Notes: a model not told the origin generated them from the sequence alone. A stretch of DNA of 64,000 nucleotides from Jonquetella anthropi DSM 22815 (GCF_000237805.1 NZ_CM001376.1:1478349-1542348); one strand, 5' to 3'. Counted from the stretch's first letter, positions 33,701 to 42,933 are shown. A program made the numbers and translations.

Positions 33701-34642
33701 ATGCAGGCTTTAGGACCAATCATTGCCCTGATGCTGATCATGTCGCTGGGGTGGTTCATCAAACAGAAGGGCTACTTGGACGAGCACACCGAGGGGAAGA
33801 TTAACTGGCTTCTCTTTCGAATCCTCATGCCGTGCAGCATTTTTTCCGCCGGCATTCGTTTCCGCGCCGACCTGATCGGCGGGTGGAACTTCATGTTGGC
33901 CATTTACTCGTCGTTCATCTTCGTCATGATTCTCTCCCTCGTGCTCAGCCGACTGAGAGGCTTAACGCCGGAGCGAACGGCGACGAGCGTCATGATGTCC
34001 ATTCGAGGGAACGTGCTGTATGTGGCCCTGCCTCTTCTCTTCCTTTACATCGGCGAGCAGGGGAAAGAGATGATCGCGCTTTACGTCGCGGTGGGCATGC
34101 TGTTCTACAATTTCTTCCCAATCTTGGCCGCGCAGATCTGCCTTGCCGGGCGGCTGAGCTGGAAAAAGCTCCTCTCGTCACTCGTCGCGTCGTTGAAAAA
34201 CCCCGTCTTGCTCGCCGGGTTCGCCGGCATTCTGTGCGCCATAGCCGGCCTCGTACGCTTCATTCCCCAGCCGGTCCTTCAGGCGATCAACATGCTGTCC
34301 CAATCGGCTACCGGCTTAGCACTTCTCGTGATCGGCGCGTCGCTGGAACTTTCGCGGCTCCGAACCGACCTGAAAGTCTGCTGGATCGACGTCATGCTGA
34401 AGGTCGTCGTCCTGCCAGCGTGCCTGTGTCTGGCCTTTCACATCTGGCCGCTCGCAAGCCGCGAGGGCATGATCGCCGCGGTGATCATCTCGTCGGTGTC
34501 TCACGCGTTTAACTGCTACATCTTCGCCTACGGCATGGGAATGGACTACCGATACGCCTCAAGCACTCTGGCCTGCGCCACCGTTCTGGGGCTCGGCACC
34601 ACGGCCGTCTGGCTGGGAATAGCGCCAGTCTTGGTGCCCTGA
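33701..34642 (+). CDS. AEC family transporter (auxin efflux carrier-like)
   Basis: Membrane carrier of 313 residues with about ten helices. The family core IRGNVLYVALPLLFLYIG near 110 and the opening LMLIMSLGWFIKQKGYLDE are typical. Bacterial members export organic acids such as malate, or other small anions. GAGAGG is four bases before ATG. Last gene of a possible phosphate operon, ended by a strong terminator; substrate cannot be inferred. Confidence 0.85.
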   Translation: MQALGPIIALMLIMSLGWFIKQKGYLDEHTEGKINWLLFRILMPCSIFSAGIRFRADLIGGWNFMLAIYSSFIFVMILSLVLSRLRGLTPERTATSVMMSIRGNVLYVALPLLFLYIGEQGKEMIALYVAVGMLFYNFFPILAAQICLAGRLSWKKLLSSLVASLKNPVLLAGFAGILCAIAGLVRFIPQPVLQAINMLSQSATGLALLVIGASLELSRLRTDLKVCWIDVMLKVVVLPACLCLAFHIWPLASREGMIAAVIISSVSHAFNCYIFAYGMGMDYRYASSTLACATVLGLGTTAVWLGIAPVLVP

Positions 34643-34650
34643 AAAGAATA

Positions 34651-34694
34651 AAAAAGAGGTCTGCGCTCACGATTGAGCGCAGACCTCTTTTTTT
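34651..34694. terminator. Bidirectional terminator
   Basis: A perfect stem of about 19 bp (AAAAAGAGGTCTGCGCTCA with its complement) around a CGAT loop, with A and T tracts on the two sides. It separates the convergent AEC transporter and secretin genes. Confidence 0.93.
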
Positions 34695-34700
34695 ATTCGG

Positions 34701-36275
34701 CTAACGTGCCGGAAGCAGCGTCGGAATGACCACCATCACCACCTGACTGCGAACCGATCGACGCCGCGATGACCTGAACAGGGAACCGAGAAGCGGCAAA
34801 TCCCCGAGGACTGGAATACGCTGCGTCGTCTTCGATACCGACTCTTTGAACAGGCCGCCGACCACGAAGGGCTGACCGTCCAAGACCCGAACCGACGATG
34901 AGACTTCCCTCTCGCTGATCTGCGGGACGTCCTCGCCGAGGCCGCCGCGCTTCCACTGGACGATCTCGCCGGTTTTAAGCGCCATGGATATGGTCATTCC
35001 GCCCTCGCTCCCCACTCGAGGGGTGACTTCCAGACGGGGGCCGACCTCTTCGTCGCTGTAGCCAGGATTGCCCGCGTCGTCGCGCCAGCTCACGTACTTG
35101 ACCCGGTCGACCAGTTTAATCGTCGCCTTGTGCCCGTCAAGGACGACGACCGTCGGATCGGCCAAGACTCGAGCCTTTCCCTTTTCAACCAGCCCGGCAA
35201 TTCGGGCGTCCAACATCCGCGCGACGGTCCCGGCGCCCTGCGCCGTACCCGACGATGGCGCTAACGGCGAGGAGCTGTCAAAGAAGCCCAAGCTGGCGAC
35301 GCCGGACGAAAATGACAGCCACCACTGGTGGTACACCGCCTGAAGGACCGATTCCATTTCGCTCGTCGCGTCGTCGTTGACCTCAATGATACGGGCCTTG
35401 ATCATCACCTGATCAGCCGGCTCGTCCAACTGGGCCAGGAGCTCACGAACCTGCTCCTGTTGGGCCGGCGTTCCCTTCACGTAAATTCGGTTCCGGCGCT
35501 CATCCACCGAGACGGCGTCGTCGCCGACCAAGCCGACAATCGACTTGACCAGCGCGCCAGTCTTCCCCGGATCAGCCCAAAAGACGTCGTAGCTTTTCAG
35601 CCCGTTCTTTCCCAGTCGGGCGGCCAGAACGGACCGCGGGCCGACGAGAATCGTCGAGCCGATCTTCGCCCAGCCGTACCCGGCCGAGGCGGTGATCAAC
35701 TCTAAAGCCTCCTGGGCCGTCACGTCTCGCAGGGAGAGCGTAACCGTCGGGCTCGTTTCCGGCTCGTCAACGATGATGCTGCACTTCAGCCCCTCGGCGG
35801 CCAACCGCAGGGCGTCGGCTACCTTGACTTCCGTCAGGCTCATCGTCAGCCGTTTCTCCTTTTGACCGGCCGGCTTCGCGCACCCGGCCGAAGGAGCGCC
35901 TTTTTTCCCCGCGGACTCCAGCTTAACGTAGGCTTTTATCCCGCCGGGGTCGGACTCGAGTTTTTTCAGGACCATCGGAACTCTCGTTCGGATGAAAACG
36001 TCGGCCCCGCCGTCTTTGAGTTCCGCCGAAACTCCCCAAAGAAGCGGCGGCGTCAGAATATCGCCCGTCAACTTGAGGGCACAGCTTGGGAAACGCAGTT
36101 TCACGCCGTCCGGCCCTTGGCTCACGACGGCCGGGCGTGGCAGGTCTTGGCCGGTAAACCACGCTTCAACCAGCCGATCGCCGCCCTGCTCGATCCGAAC
36201 GCCGCGAAGACACGCGGCAAAACTGGCTGAAGTAAGACACAGAAGGGCGAACAGGGCTGAGACTACCCGGCGCAT
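34701..36275 (-). CDS. pilQ: Type IV pilus/type II secretion secretin (PilQ-like)
   Basis: Outer-membrane channel of a pilus or secretion machine, which implies a double-membrane cell. 524 residues: signal peptide (core about 5-18, cut near AFA), beta-rich domain, an STN/N0-type segment (about 140-200), a NolW/N1 segment (VSVDERRNRIYVKG) and the secretin domain ending GRL-type LGDLPLLGSLFRSS. Short for a PilQ. ATG 36275 has GGAGG eight bases upstream. It is the last gene of the operon. Confidence 0.9.
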   Translation of the reverse strand: MRRVVSALFALLCLTSASFAACLRGVRIEQGGDRLVEAWFTGQDLPRPAVVSQGPDGVKLRFPSCALKLTGDILTPPLLWGVSAELKDGGADVFIRTRVPMVLKKLESDPGGIKAYVKLESAGKKGAPSAGCAKPAGQKEKRLTMSLTEVKVADALRLAAEGLKCSIIVDEPETSPTVTLSLRDVTAQEALELITASAGYGWAKIGSTILVGPRSVLAARLGKNGLKSYDVFWADPGKTGALVKSIVGLVGDDAVSVDERRNRIYVKGTPAQQEQVRELLAQLDEPADQVMIKARIIEVNDDATSEMESVLQAVYHQWWLSFSSGVASLGFFDSSSPLAPSSGTAQGAGTVARMLDARIAGLVEKGKARVLADPTVVVLDGHKATIKLVDRVKYVSWRDDAGNPGYSDEEVGPRLEVTPRVGSEGGMTISMALKTGEIVQWKRGGLGEDVPQISEREVSSSVRVLDGQPFVVGGLFKESVSKTTQRIPVLGDLPLLGSLFRSSRRRSVRSQVVMVVIPTLLPAR

Positions 36276-36276
36276 G

Positions 36277-36714
36277 TCACCGTCCTCCTTTTTCAAGCCG
36301 AAGCGTGAACGCTTCGCCGTTTCGTCGGCACTTAATCCACCCGTCGCCGATCGCCGTCACGGTCAGGCCGCCAGCCTGACCGCCCGGAGGAAGCAGCCGC
36401 GTCTCGCCCTGAATCTGCACGAGGGCAACCCGGCGGGGACCGCTGATGAACACGCCAAGGAGCCGGGCTGGAACCGCTTCTTTGGGCAAAGCTGCCTCGT
36501 CGGGAATGCTCCAAAAGACCGGCGCGACAGGCGGCAAACTCCGCCTCCTGTTCAGCGCCTCGGCCAAACGGGCGGCGAGCCCGTCGTCGAGCTCCCTTTC
36601 TTCGCTCCTTTCGGCTGCGCCCTGAAAGGCCGCAGCCGGCAGGTCGATTCGGGCGTTCCACAGAAGAGCCGCCCCGGCGGCCACGGCGATGAGAAGACCT
36701 CCGAAGCTTTTCAT
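36277..36714 (-). CDS. PilP/GspC-like periplasmic pilus-assembly protein
   Basis: 145 residues: one N-terminal membrane helix (about 5-20), an Ala/Glu-rich linker and a small C-terminal domain (ARLLGVFISGPRRVALVQIQG, then VTAIGDGWIKCRRNGEAFTLRL) that resembles the HR/PilP beta domain contacting the secretin. Assignment leans on gene order: PilM-, PilN-, PilO-like, this gene, then the secretin. The stop ends just one base before the secretin start. Confidence 0.65.
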   Translation of the reverse strand: MKSFGGLLIAVAAGAALLWNARIDLPAAAFQGAAERSEERELDDGLAARLAEALNRRRSLPPVAPVFWSIPDEAALPKEAVPARLLGVFISGPRRVALVQIQGETRLLPPGGQAGGLTVTAIGDGWIKCRRNGEAFTLRLEKGGR

Positions 36715-37187
36715 CCCTCATCCTCCGGGGCCTCGATGACGACCCGCAGTATTCCCTCGCATGGAGCTTCCGGCGTCTCAAAAAACTCAGCCTGCCTCAC
36801 CAACGAGGCCGGACAGTTCCGCTCCCAGTCGTCCAGCCACTTCAAGAGCCCGTCGGCTCGGCCCTTCAGGGAGAATGCCGTCAGACCTTCCGTCCGTTTC
36901 GGAGCTGAAAAAACCGTCAGCCCCTTTTCAGCCGCCGACGGCGAAATGACCGTCAGCGCCGCCTCGCCTTCCGGGCCGAGCGGCTCCGCGGCCAACTTGT
37001 CTAAAATTTTCTGCGCCTCATCGGCCCGGCTCGAGAGCCGGGCGACTTGGGCCTGACAGGCAAACAGCTTTTCTGCCGCCGCGTCGCGCCGCTTGGCTAA
37101 GTCGGCCAAATAGGCCCGAAAGGCCCAAACGCCGGCCAACTGGACGACAGACAGAAGCAGCAGAGCCCCGATAAGCCTCGGCCTCAT
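36711..37187 (-). CDS. PilO/GspM-like inner-membrane protein
   Basis: 158 residues with one N-terminal membrane helix (about 5-25), a predicted coiled coil (about 28-65) and a ferredoxin-like C-terminal segment. Sequence is weakly conserved; identity rests on size, topology and position between PilN-like and PilP-like genes. Overlaps both neighbours by four bases. Confidence 0.6.
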   Translation of the reverse strand: MRPRLIGALLLLSVVQLAGVWAFRAYLADLAKRRDAAAEKLFACQAQVARLSSRADEAQKILDKLAAEPLGPEGEAALTVISPSAAEKGLTVFSAPKRTEGLTAFSLKGRADGLLKWLDDWERNCPASLVRQAEFFETPEAPCEGILRVVIEAPEDEG

Positions 37188-37687
37188 GGACTGTTCCTCC
37201 GCCCGTCAATCTCCCACAAGTCCCGGCGGGACGACTGGCTTTCCCGGTGCGGCGCTGAAAACGTCCAATCCGGGACCGTCAAAAGATCTTCCGACAGCTG
37301 ATAGACCTTTTCGCCGTCCGAGCTTCGGACGACAAACTTAGCCGCGTCCCCTTCGATTCGGGCATAGTGAAGCCCTGTTCCCTGCGGAAGTCTCCCGGCA
37401 AACTCGGAGAGGATCAGCGCCATCGGCTTTTCCAGCCGCTGGGCTATCCGCTCATACAGGTTAAGACGGGCGGCGTACCGCTCGTTGTCCTTTTCAAGCT
37501 CTGATGACCGAGCCAAGCAAGCCGCAGTAGCCGCCTCAAACCGCGCCAGCTCGCCGCCCGCAGTCTGCCAAGCCCGCCATCCCGTCACGCCGGCGATGCC
37601 GCAGGACAGAAGCCACAGGCCGAGGAACAGGAGGACCGGCAAGCTCAAGAGCTGGGTCGGTTTGACCAGATTGACGGCGGTTTTCAT
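37184..37687 (-). CDS. PilN/GspL-like inner-membrane protein
   Basis: 167 residues: short cytoplasmic tail with NLVKPTQLL, which resembles the PilN N-terminal motif that binds PilM, then a membrane helix (about 15-35), coiled coil and a small domain. ATG 37687 overlaps the PilM-like stop (ATGA). Function by position. Confidence 0.6.
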   Translation of the reverse strand: MKTAVNLVKPTQLLSLPVLLFLGLWLLSCGIAGVTGWRAWQTAGGELARFEAATAACLARSSELEKDNERYAARLNLYERIAQRLEKPMALILSEFAGRLPQGTGLHYARIEGDAAKFVVRSSDGEKVYQLSEDLLTVPDWTFSAPHRESQSSRRDLWEIDGRRNSP

Positions 37688-38454
37688 GACATCCCCCACA
37701 TCGCGAGGCCAAAGGCCGCTATCGAGAGCCCGTCGTCAGGCGGCGGGCTGCCGTCCCAGCAGTCGGACAGGCTCACAGGACGCGCCCGCAGGCCTGAGGC
37801 GCTCAGGGCCTTAGCCAACGGATCTCGGCCTTCGCCGAGCGTGAAACAGAGCGTCCCTTTCAGCGGTGAATACCGCTCGGTCAGGTACTCCACCGTCCGC
37901 AGCGCCTGCCTGACGATCTGACCGTCATCGTCCGCCCCGTTGTCCGTGGCCCTGAAAAAAATCGGCTCGCCCTTCCACAGTTGAGCGAAAAGGATCGCCC
38001 CGCCCAACCGGCAGACGAACAGCGCGCCGCCGGCCGACGACAGGTCGGCAAACGGCCGGACGACGGCTATTTCAAGGGGCTCGACGGCCCGCACTGGGAC
38101 GGCCTTTTCAGCCCTCGCGAGAAAACCGCATACCGATTCGCAGTCCGCTTGGGCGGTCAAGCAGAATTGTTTTCCGCCCAGGTCAACCGGCTCCGTGCAG
38201 TTCGGGCCGACCGCCCCGGAACTCACGTCAAACCGCGTTCCCCCCACTGGCCAGCCAAAAACTATTTTCGCGCCGCCGGACGCGGCCCGCTTGACTTCTC
38301 CCCAATCGGCTTCCGAGGTGAGAACCGACGGCTTGAGAAGCCGAACTTCTTTCGTTTTCACCTGACGGCTTCTGACGTCGATTTGGCCGCGAAAGACCGT
38401 CGTCCCCCTATCGTCCGATGCCGCGCCGACGCGATCGGGGCTCCATAGGCTCAT
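37684..38454 (-). CDS. PilM-like actin-fold protein, reduced
   Basis: 256 residues, well short of the roughly 350 of PilM. The second half (VRPFADLSSAGGALFVCRLGGAILFAQLWKGEPIFFRAT, then a TVEYLTERYSPLKG segment) fits the RNase H-like subdomain of PilM/GspL. The first half is hard to align and may have lost a subdomain. Sits before the PilN-like gene. Identification is tentative. Confidence 0.5.
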   Translation of the reverse strand: MSLWSPDRVGAASDDRGTTVFRGQIDVRSRQVKTKEVRLLKPSVLTSEADWGEVKRAASGGAKIVFGWPVGGTRFDVSSGAVGPNCTEPVDLGGKQFCLTAQADCESVCGFLARAEKAVPVRAVEPLEIAVVRPFADLSSAGGALFVCRLGGAILFAQLWKGEPIFFRATDNGADDDGQIVRQALRTVEYLTERYSPLKGTLCFTLGEGRDPLAKALSASGLRARPVSLSDCWDGSPPPDDGLSIAAFGLAMWGMS

Positions 38455-38747
38455 CTGTCCCGCCCCGCGCGCCGAACGGCGGCCAACTTTTCCGGCTCGC
38501 CCGGAACGTCAAGAACCGCTTCGACTGTTTCGGACGTCAGACGAACGGAAGCGCTCTGTCCCGCCCACGTTCCCGACCGTCCGGTCACGACGGCGGAGAA
38601 CAGCGCGTCAAGCCGAGCTGACCGAGCGGCCGCGTCAACTGTCACGGCGTGAATTCGCTCACAGGCCCACCAGACCGGAAACCCCGCTCCGGCAGCCAAC
38701 GCCAAAGCGACGAGGACTTCCGTCAAAGTAGTCCCCCGCCGTCTCAT
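38451..38747 (-). CDS. Type IV prepilin-like protein (minor pilin)
   Basis: 98 residues. Class III signal RRRG then TTLTEVLVALALAAGAGFPVWW: glycine at -1, Thr at +1 and Glu at +5, followed by the hydrophobic helix. The globular part is only about 60 residues, small for a major pilin, so a minor pilin or pseudopilin is likely. ATG 38747 overlaps the PilC stop. Confidence 0.8.
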   Translation of the reverse strand: MRRRGTTLTEVLVALALAAGAGFPVWWACERIHAVTVDAAARSARLDALFSAVVTGRSGTWAGQSASVRLTSETVEAVLDVPGEPEKLAAVRRAGRDR

Positions 38748-39775
38748 CAGCTCAGCCCTTCCACGGCCGAAACGAGCGGCGCAAAAATTCCCCACGCCAC
38801 AAAGGCCGTCACGGCTCCGGCGGCGAGGATAACCGCCGGTTCAAGAATTTTCATCGCCATGGCGCTCCGTCCTTCCTGCTCCTGTGCCAACAAGTCGGCC
38901 AGCCGTTGGAGGCTTTCAGCCAGACAGCCGGTCTGCTCGCCTACCTTCAAAATTCCAACCGCCCACGGGCCGATGACTTTTTCGCCGCTCAGCGCGTCCG
39001 ACAGGGACATACCGGCTGAAACTCGGTCCCGCGCTCGGCTTAAAGCCTGACAGACAGCTGCGCGGCCGCTCGCCCGGCCGGCCAGTCCAAGCGCCGTTCT
39101 CATTTCAACCCCGGCGGCGAGTGAACCGGCCAGCACCGCCGTGCTTCGGGCCAACGCCGCCGCCCTTCGCCACGGGCCCAAAAACGGCAGGCGGTCGCAT
39201 ATTTTCTCCCACCAGTCGGTCACGCCCTGCGGCAAAAGTCGCCGGCGGGCCAGCAGGGCGACCGTCCCCAAAAGCAGAATGACGACGGGCAGGGCAACCG
39301 CGAAAGCCGGCCCGACGGACATTAAAAACCGCGTTGCCTGAGGCAGTTGGACGCCCAACCGCTCGAACGCCTGACGGAACCGCGGCAGGACGACGCCTCC
39401 CATAACGGCGGTAACAACTCCGGCCAACGCGAGGACAAACGCCGGGTAAACCGACGCCGAGACGGCGGCGCTCCGAAGTTTCTGTCGGCGGCACCGCACG
39501 TCAGCCGCTTGGTTCAGAGCCTGAACCAACGCGCCGTGAGCCTCGCCGGCCCGAACCAAGGCGACTGTCACAGGGTCAAATTCGTTCTCCCGCTCCAAAG
39601 CGTCAGCAAACGAGAAACCGCTCAGCAGGGACCGCCGAAGTCGGGACGCCAAGGCCCCGCCGACCGGCAGATCTTTCAGCGCTTGGTCGACCGGCACGCC
39701 GCAGGATAAAAACTGCGACAGGGCCTGCAAAAACGCCGTCCGTTCGGCGCCGGAGATCCGAGAGCGCCAACGCAT
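38747..39775 (-). CDS. pilC: PilC/GspF-type platform protein
   Basis: Inner-membrane platform of the assembly machine. 342 residues, two T2SSF repeats with helices at about 115-135, 160-180 and 315-335; the blocks GVPVDQALKDL, VALVRAGEAHGALVQAL and GILKVGEQTGCLAESLQRLADL are typical. Slightly short for the family. Overlaps both neighbours. Confidence 0.9.
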   Translation of the reverse strand: MRWRSRISGAERTAFLQALSQFLSCGVPVDQALKDLPVGGALASRLRRSLLSGFSFADALERENEFDPVTVALVRAGEAHGALVQALNQAADVRCRRQKLRSAAVSASVYPAFVLALAGVVTAVMGGVVLPRFRQAFERLGVQLPQATRFLMSVGPAFAVALPVVILLLGTVALLARRRLLPQGVTDWWEKICDRLPFLGPWRRAAALARSTAVLAGSLAAGVEMRTALGLAGRASGRAAVCQALSRARDRVSAGMSLSDALSGEKVIGPWAVGILKVGEQTGCLAESLQRLADLLAQEQEGRSAMAMKILEPAVILAAGAVTAFVAWGIFAPLVSAVEGLS

Positions 39776-41178
39776 CACTGGCCGTCAGGCGTCGAGAGCA
39801 GGGCGTCTTCCATCGTGACAAGCCCCTGCGACGCCAGCTCCAGCGCTTGATCCCGAAGCGGTTTCACGCCCCGTCGTGCCAGAAGTCGGCGGACTTCAGT
39901 CAGCCCGTCCGGCCCCATGACGAGGTGGCGGACGGCGTCGTCCATCTCCAGAATTTCAAAAATCGCCGTCCTTCCTCGATACCCTGTTCCGCCGCAAGAC
40001 GGACAGCCGACCGGCGTCCAGCAGGCCGAACTGGCGCTTTGACGGCGGCAGTGAGGGCACAGAAGTCGGAGCAGCCGCTGAGCGACGACCGCTTTGACTG
40101 ACGCGGCCACAAGCCACACCGGAACGCCGATTTCAATCAGCCGCCACAGGGCTGACGCCGCGTCGGCCGTGTGCAGCGTGCTGAACACCAAATGACCGGT
40201 CAGAGCGGCCCGCGTCGCCAACTGGGCCGTCTGAGGATCGCGGATCTCGCCGACCATAATCACGTCTGGATCCTGACGAAGCATCGCTTTCAGAACTGAC
40301 GAAAACGTCGCCCCAGCGGCCTCGTTGATCTGCACTTGGTTGACGCCGGGCAGACGGTATTCTATCGGATCCTCAACGGTCAGGACGTTGAACGAGTCCC
40401 GATCAATTTCTTTTAACAGCGCGTACTGGGTCGTCGTCTTGCCGCTGCCGGTCGGCCCGGTGCTGAGCACCAGCCCTGACGAGAGCGACGTCAGAGCACG
40501 AAGGGCTCGTCCGACCGCCTCGCCGCCGCCCAGCCGGCCAATCGTCAGCCCGCCGGCCGACGTCAGCAGACGGGCGGTCAGCTTTTCGCCCCAAAGCGTG
40601 GGCAGGGTTGATATCCGCACGTCCACGGCGGACTGACCGACCGTGACGCTGAGCCGACCGTCCTGAGGGCGCCGTCGCTCGGCGATGTCTAAGCCCGATG
40701 TCAGCTTCAGCCGGCTGAGCAGGTTTTCGTGAAGCCGCCGAGGAATGAACGAGACGAGCCTGAGCCGGCCGTCAACCCGAAAGCGTATCCGCGCGTCGCC
40801 AGAGCTCGGCTCAAAGTGAATATCCGAAGCCCCCTCGCCGCAGGCCCAAGAAAAAATCAGGCCCGTCAGCTCGGCAAGGGCCCCTTCATTTTCCGACGCC
40901 GCGTCCTCCACGGCGGACACGAAGGCCAGATGGCGAGGAAACTCGGCGGCGAACCACTCGTCACTCACCCGAACGGTCTCAACCGGCCCGCGCCATTCCC
41001 TTTCCAGCCGGTCGAACTGAGGCAGCTGGAGCGGTTCGGCGGGCGCTGCAAAAAGAGTCCGACCGTCTGACCGCAGCGGGACCACCCGAAGGCTCTCGCA
41101 ACAGTCCCGCGACAGAGCAAGCCGCACTTCCCCAGAAACGCCCATCTCGTTTTGACCGTTCATCGGCTCCTCCGTCAT
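39775..41178 (-). CDS. pilB: PilB/GspE-type assembly ATPase
   Basis: Cytoplasmic hexameric ATPase driving pilin polymerisation. 467 residues: N-terminal domain, GASDIHFEP, GLDIAERRRPQDGR, Walker A GPTGSGKTTTQYA, Asp box VLTVEDPIEY, Walker B region IMVGEIRDPQTA, His box STLHTADA, and a C-terminal four-cysteine zinc site (CPHC, CPSC). Start 41178 overlaps the upstream stop; ATG 41163, with GGAGG five bases before it, is equally possible. No PilT retraction ATPase is nearby. Confidence 0.92.
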   Translation of the reverse strand: MTEEPMNGQNEMGVSGEVRLALSRDCCESLRVVPLRSDGRTLFAAPAEPLQLPQFDRLEREWRGPVETVRVSDEWFAAEFPRHLAFVSAVEDAASENEGALAELTGLIFSWACGEGASDIHFEPSSGDARIRFRVDGRLRLVSFIPRRLHENLLSRLKLTSGLDIAERRRPQDGRLSVTVGQSAVDVRISTLPTLWGEKLTARLLTSAGGLTIGRLGGGEAVGRALRALTSLSSGLVLSTGPTGSGKTTTQYALLKEIDRDSFNVLTVEDPIEYRLPGVNQVQINEAAGATFSSVLKAMLRQDPDVIMVGEIRDPQTAQLATRAALTGHLVFSTLHTADAASALWRLIEIGVPVWLVAASVKAVVAQRLLRLLCPHCRRQSASSACWTPVGCPSCGGTGYRGRTAIFEILEMDDAVRHLVMGPDGLTEVRRLLARRGVKPLRDQALELASQGLVTMEDALLSTPDGQ

Positions 41179-41714
41179 CGTTTCACCCTGTACAGCCGGC
41201 GGATCTCTTCGCCGCTGGTACCGATGGACACCAGCTCTTCCCATTCCTGACGTTCCTTCGTCGCCTCGACGGTGCCGGTCACTCGAATAACATAGAGCTT
41301 TCGGCCCGGTTCAAGTTCCTGAGCCGACCAGTCGGGCGGCCATAAGACTGCTTGGTCGGCAACGCTCCCGGAGGTCACGGCGTATAGGGGCCAGAAAACT
41401 TCCGCCTTCCGGTTCACGCCGCCGGAAACTTGGCTGGCGATCTCCGATGGAAGGGACAAGCGCAGCTTTTCAAGCCCATTTCCAGCCGCCACCGCGGGCC
41501 GCTCGCCGCTTGCCGGTCCTGGCCGTTCGGCGATAAGCCACCGCTCGGCCAGAGACAAACCGTCTTGGCACGAAAGGAACAGTTCCGCGCCGTTTTTCTC
41601 CTGCCGCCAAATATCCGCGGCTTCTTGGCCCCACCTGAGGGACGAATAACAGGCCGCCGACGCGACGGCCAGCGCGACGAGAACAAGCGGCAGGGCAAAG
41701 CCTTTCCGGTTCAT
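41175..41714 (-). CDS. PilX/GspK-like prepilin-type protein
   Basis: 179 residues starting MNRKGFALPLVLVALAVASAA, a class III-like leader (MNRKG) with Phe at +1 but no Glu at +5 (Leu-Pro-Leu instead), as in some GspK/PilX proteins. A mostly polar periplasmic part follows. ATG 41714 has GGAGG eight bases upstream and overlaps the previous stop. Confidence 0.7.
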   Translation of the reverse strand: MNRKGFALPLVLVALAVASAACYSSLRWGQEAADIWRQEKNGAELFLSCQDGLSLAERWLIAERPGPASGERPAVAAGNGLEKLRLSLPSEIASQVSGGVNRKAEVFWPLYAVTSGSVADQAVLWPPDWSAQELEPGRKLYVIRVTGTVEATKERQEWEELVSIGTSGEEIRRLYRVKR

Positions 41715-42493
41715 CTTTCGATCCTCCAAGACCGCCCTCGGACCGCCCCGCCGGCTTTGATGAAAAGCTCAACTTCACCGCTTCCAGCGCGGAACCAACA
41801 ATCCTGGACGCCCGAAAACAGGACTTGATTGCCCGAACCGTCCTGATAATTCACCCGAACGGCGCCGTCCTCAAACCAGAGTTCGACCGCCACGAGACGA
41901 TACCAGTCCGCCGCGGCGGGAAAGACGGCGTCGCGAGCCGTCAGAGCCCGAGCCGACAGGAACGTCGTTTCGCCCTGAAGAAAGACCGGAACGTTCATCC
42001 CCGGCACGAGCGCCCAACGGGACGGATGAGAGACCCCAGCGCCTTCAAAAACTAACCGACCAGCATGACGCCAGTCGAACAGCTGTCCGGCCCGCGCCCA
42101 ACAGTTTTCCGTCCCGGCAACGCCAGACCGCCGAAGGGCGGTGACCAACCGAACCGCGTTGCCCGCCGTGCCGTCAGGCAAGGGAACAAAGCCTCCCAGA
42201 CGCTTGCGCCCGACCGTCACGGGTCTTCCCCACCCCGACCAACGAGGCTCATGGCCGGCGACGCGAAATAGCCCACGCTCCCACCGGCTCGGCAATCCCA
42301 AGCCGCTGTTGGAGACCGCCGACTCCATCCAAGCGACGACGCTCGAAGCCGTCCGGCTCCCTCGGACGGGATCGGCGCTCGTCAACCGACAGAAAAGGGC
42401 CCCGCTCACAAGGGCGCCAGTAGCCCACAGCAGAGGAACGGCGGCTGACAGCGCGACGAGTACCTCAACGAGAGTGGTCCCGGCTCTTCTCAT
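41711..42493 (-). CDS. PilW-like prepilin-type protein
   Basis: 260 residues beginning MRRAG then TTLVEVLVALSAAVPLLW: prepilin-peptidase site with Glu at +5, then a long beta-rich globular domain resembling PilW/GspJ-type minor pilins. ATG 42493 has AGGAGG four bases upstream. First gene of the pilus operon. Confidence 0.75.
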   Translation of the reverse strand: MRRAGTTLVEVLVALSAAVPLLWATGALVSGALFCRLTSADPVRGSRTASSVVAWMESAVSNSGLGLPSRWERGLFRVAGHEPRWSGWGRPVTVGRKRLGGFVPLPDGTAGNAVRLVTALRRSGVAGTENCWARAGQLFDWRHAGRLVFEGAGVSHPSRWALVPGMNVPVFLQGETTFLSARALTARDAVFPAAADWYRLVAVELWFEDGAVRVNYQDGSGNQVLFSGVQDCWFRAGSGEVELFIKAGGAVRGRSWRIER

Positions 42494-42933
42494 CGCCCCT
42501 CCTTGTCTCTCCAGCGATCTCATTACACAATTTCTTTTATCATATTTATTGCTTATCTTTCAAGTAATTCTTTTCACCCAGCGAGCGGCTCTGAGAACGA
42601 ACGACTCGCCACTTCATCTCTCAACTGCCGCGTTTAGCCCTGCCAGATCGGCCAATATTCTTCTGCCGAACGGCTTCTCCGGTCGCAAATCGGGTGTTTT
42701 ACGTATATTATTTCGCGGGCCTGACTTTAGGATAGTAAATAAATGCTAATTCATTTATAAATATAAAATATATATTTGTTTATTATTTGAACTTATCCTA
42801 ATAGGTTTTCGAGCATATTTTGCATGCCTCGCCTGAAAGAGGTGTATACGATGACCTAATTCCTACTGATATCTCGCCAAATTTGCTCCCCTCGGAAATA
42901 ACTCAGACGTTTTTTAAAGACTGGAGGGATAAC
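42494..42933. other. AT-rich divergent intergenic region
   Basis: About 440 bases between the pilus operon (minus) and ggt (plus), markedly richer in A+T than the rest of the window, especially 42735-42830. It must hold both promoters. A minus-strand candidate is listed separately. For ggt I see no clean -35/-10 pair. No ORF with an SD is visible; an in-frame extension of ggt to 42820 is possible but unsupported. Confidence 0.6.
42539..42567 (-). promoter_or_regulatory. Candidate promoter of the pilus operon
   Basis: Minus-strand TTACTT (42562-42567), 17 bases, TATGAT (42539-42544), about 45 bases before the PilW-like start. The -10 is good and the -35 weak. Confidence 0.4.

Noticed and set aside
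42820-42933. N-terminal extension of ggt from TTG 42820
   Set aside because: No SD there; ATG 42934 has GGAGG at six bases and begins a good signal peptide.
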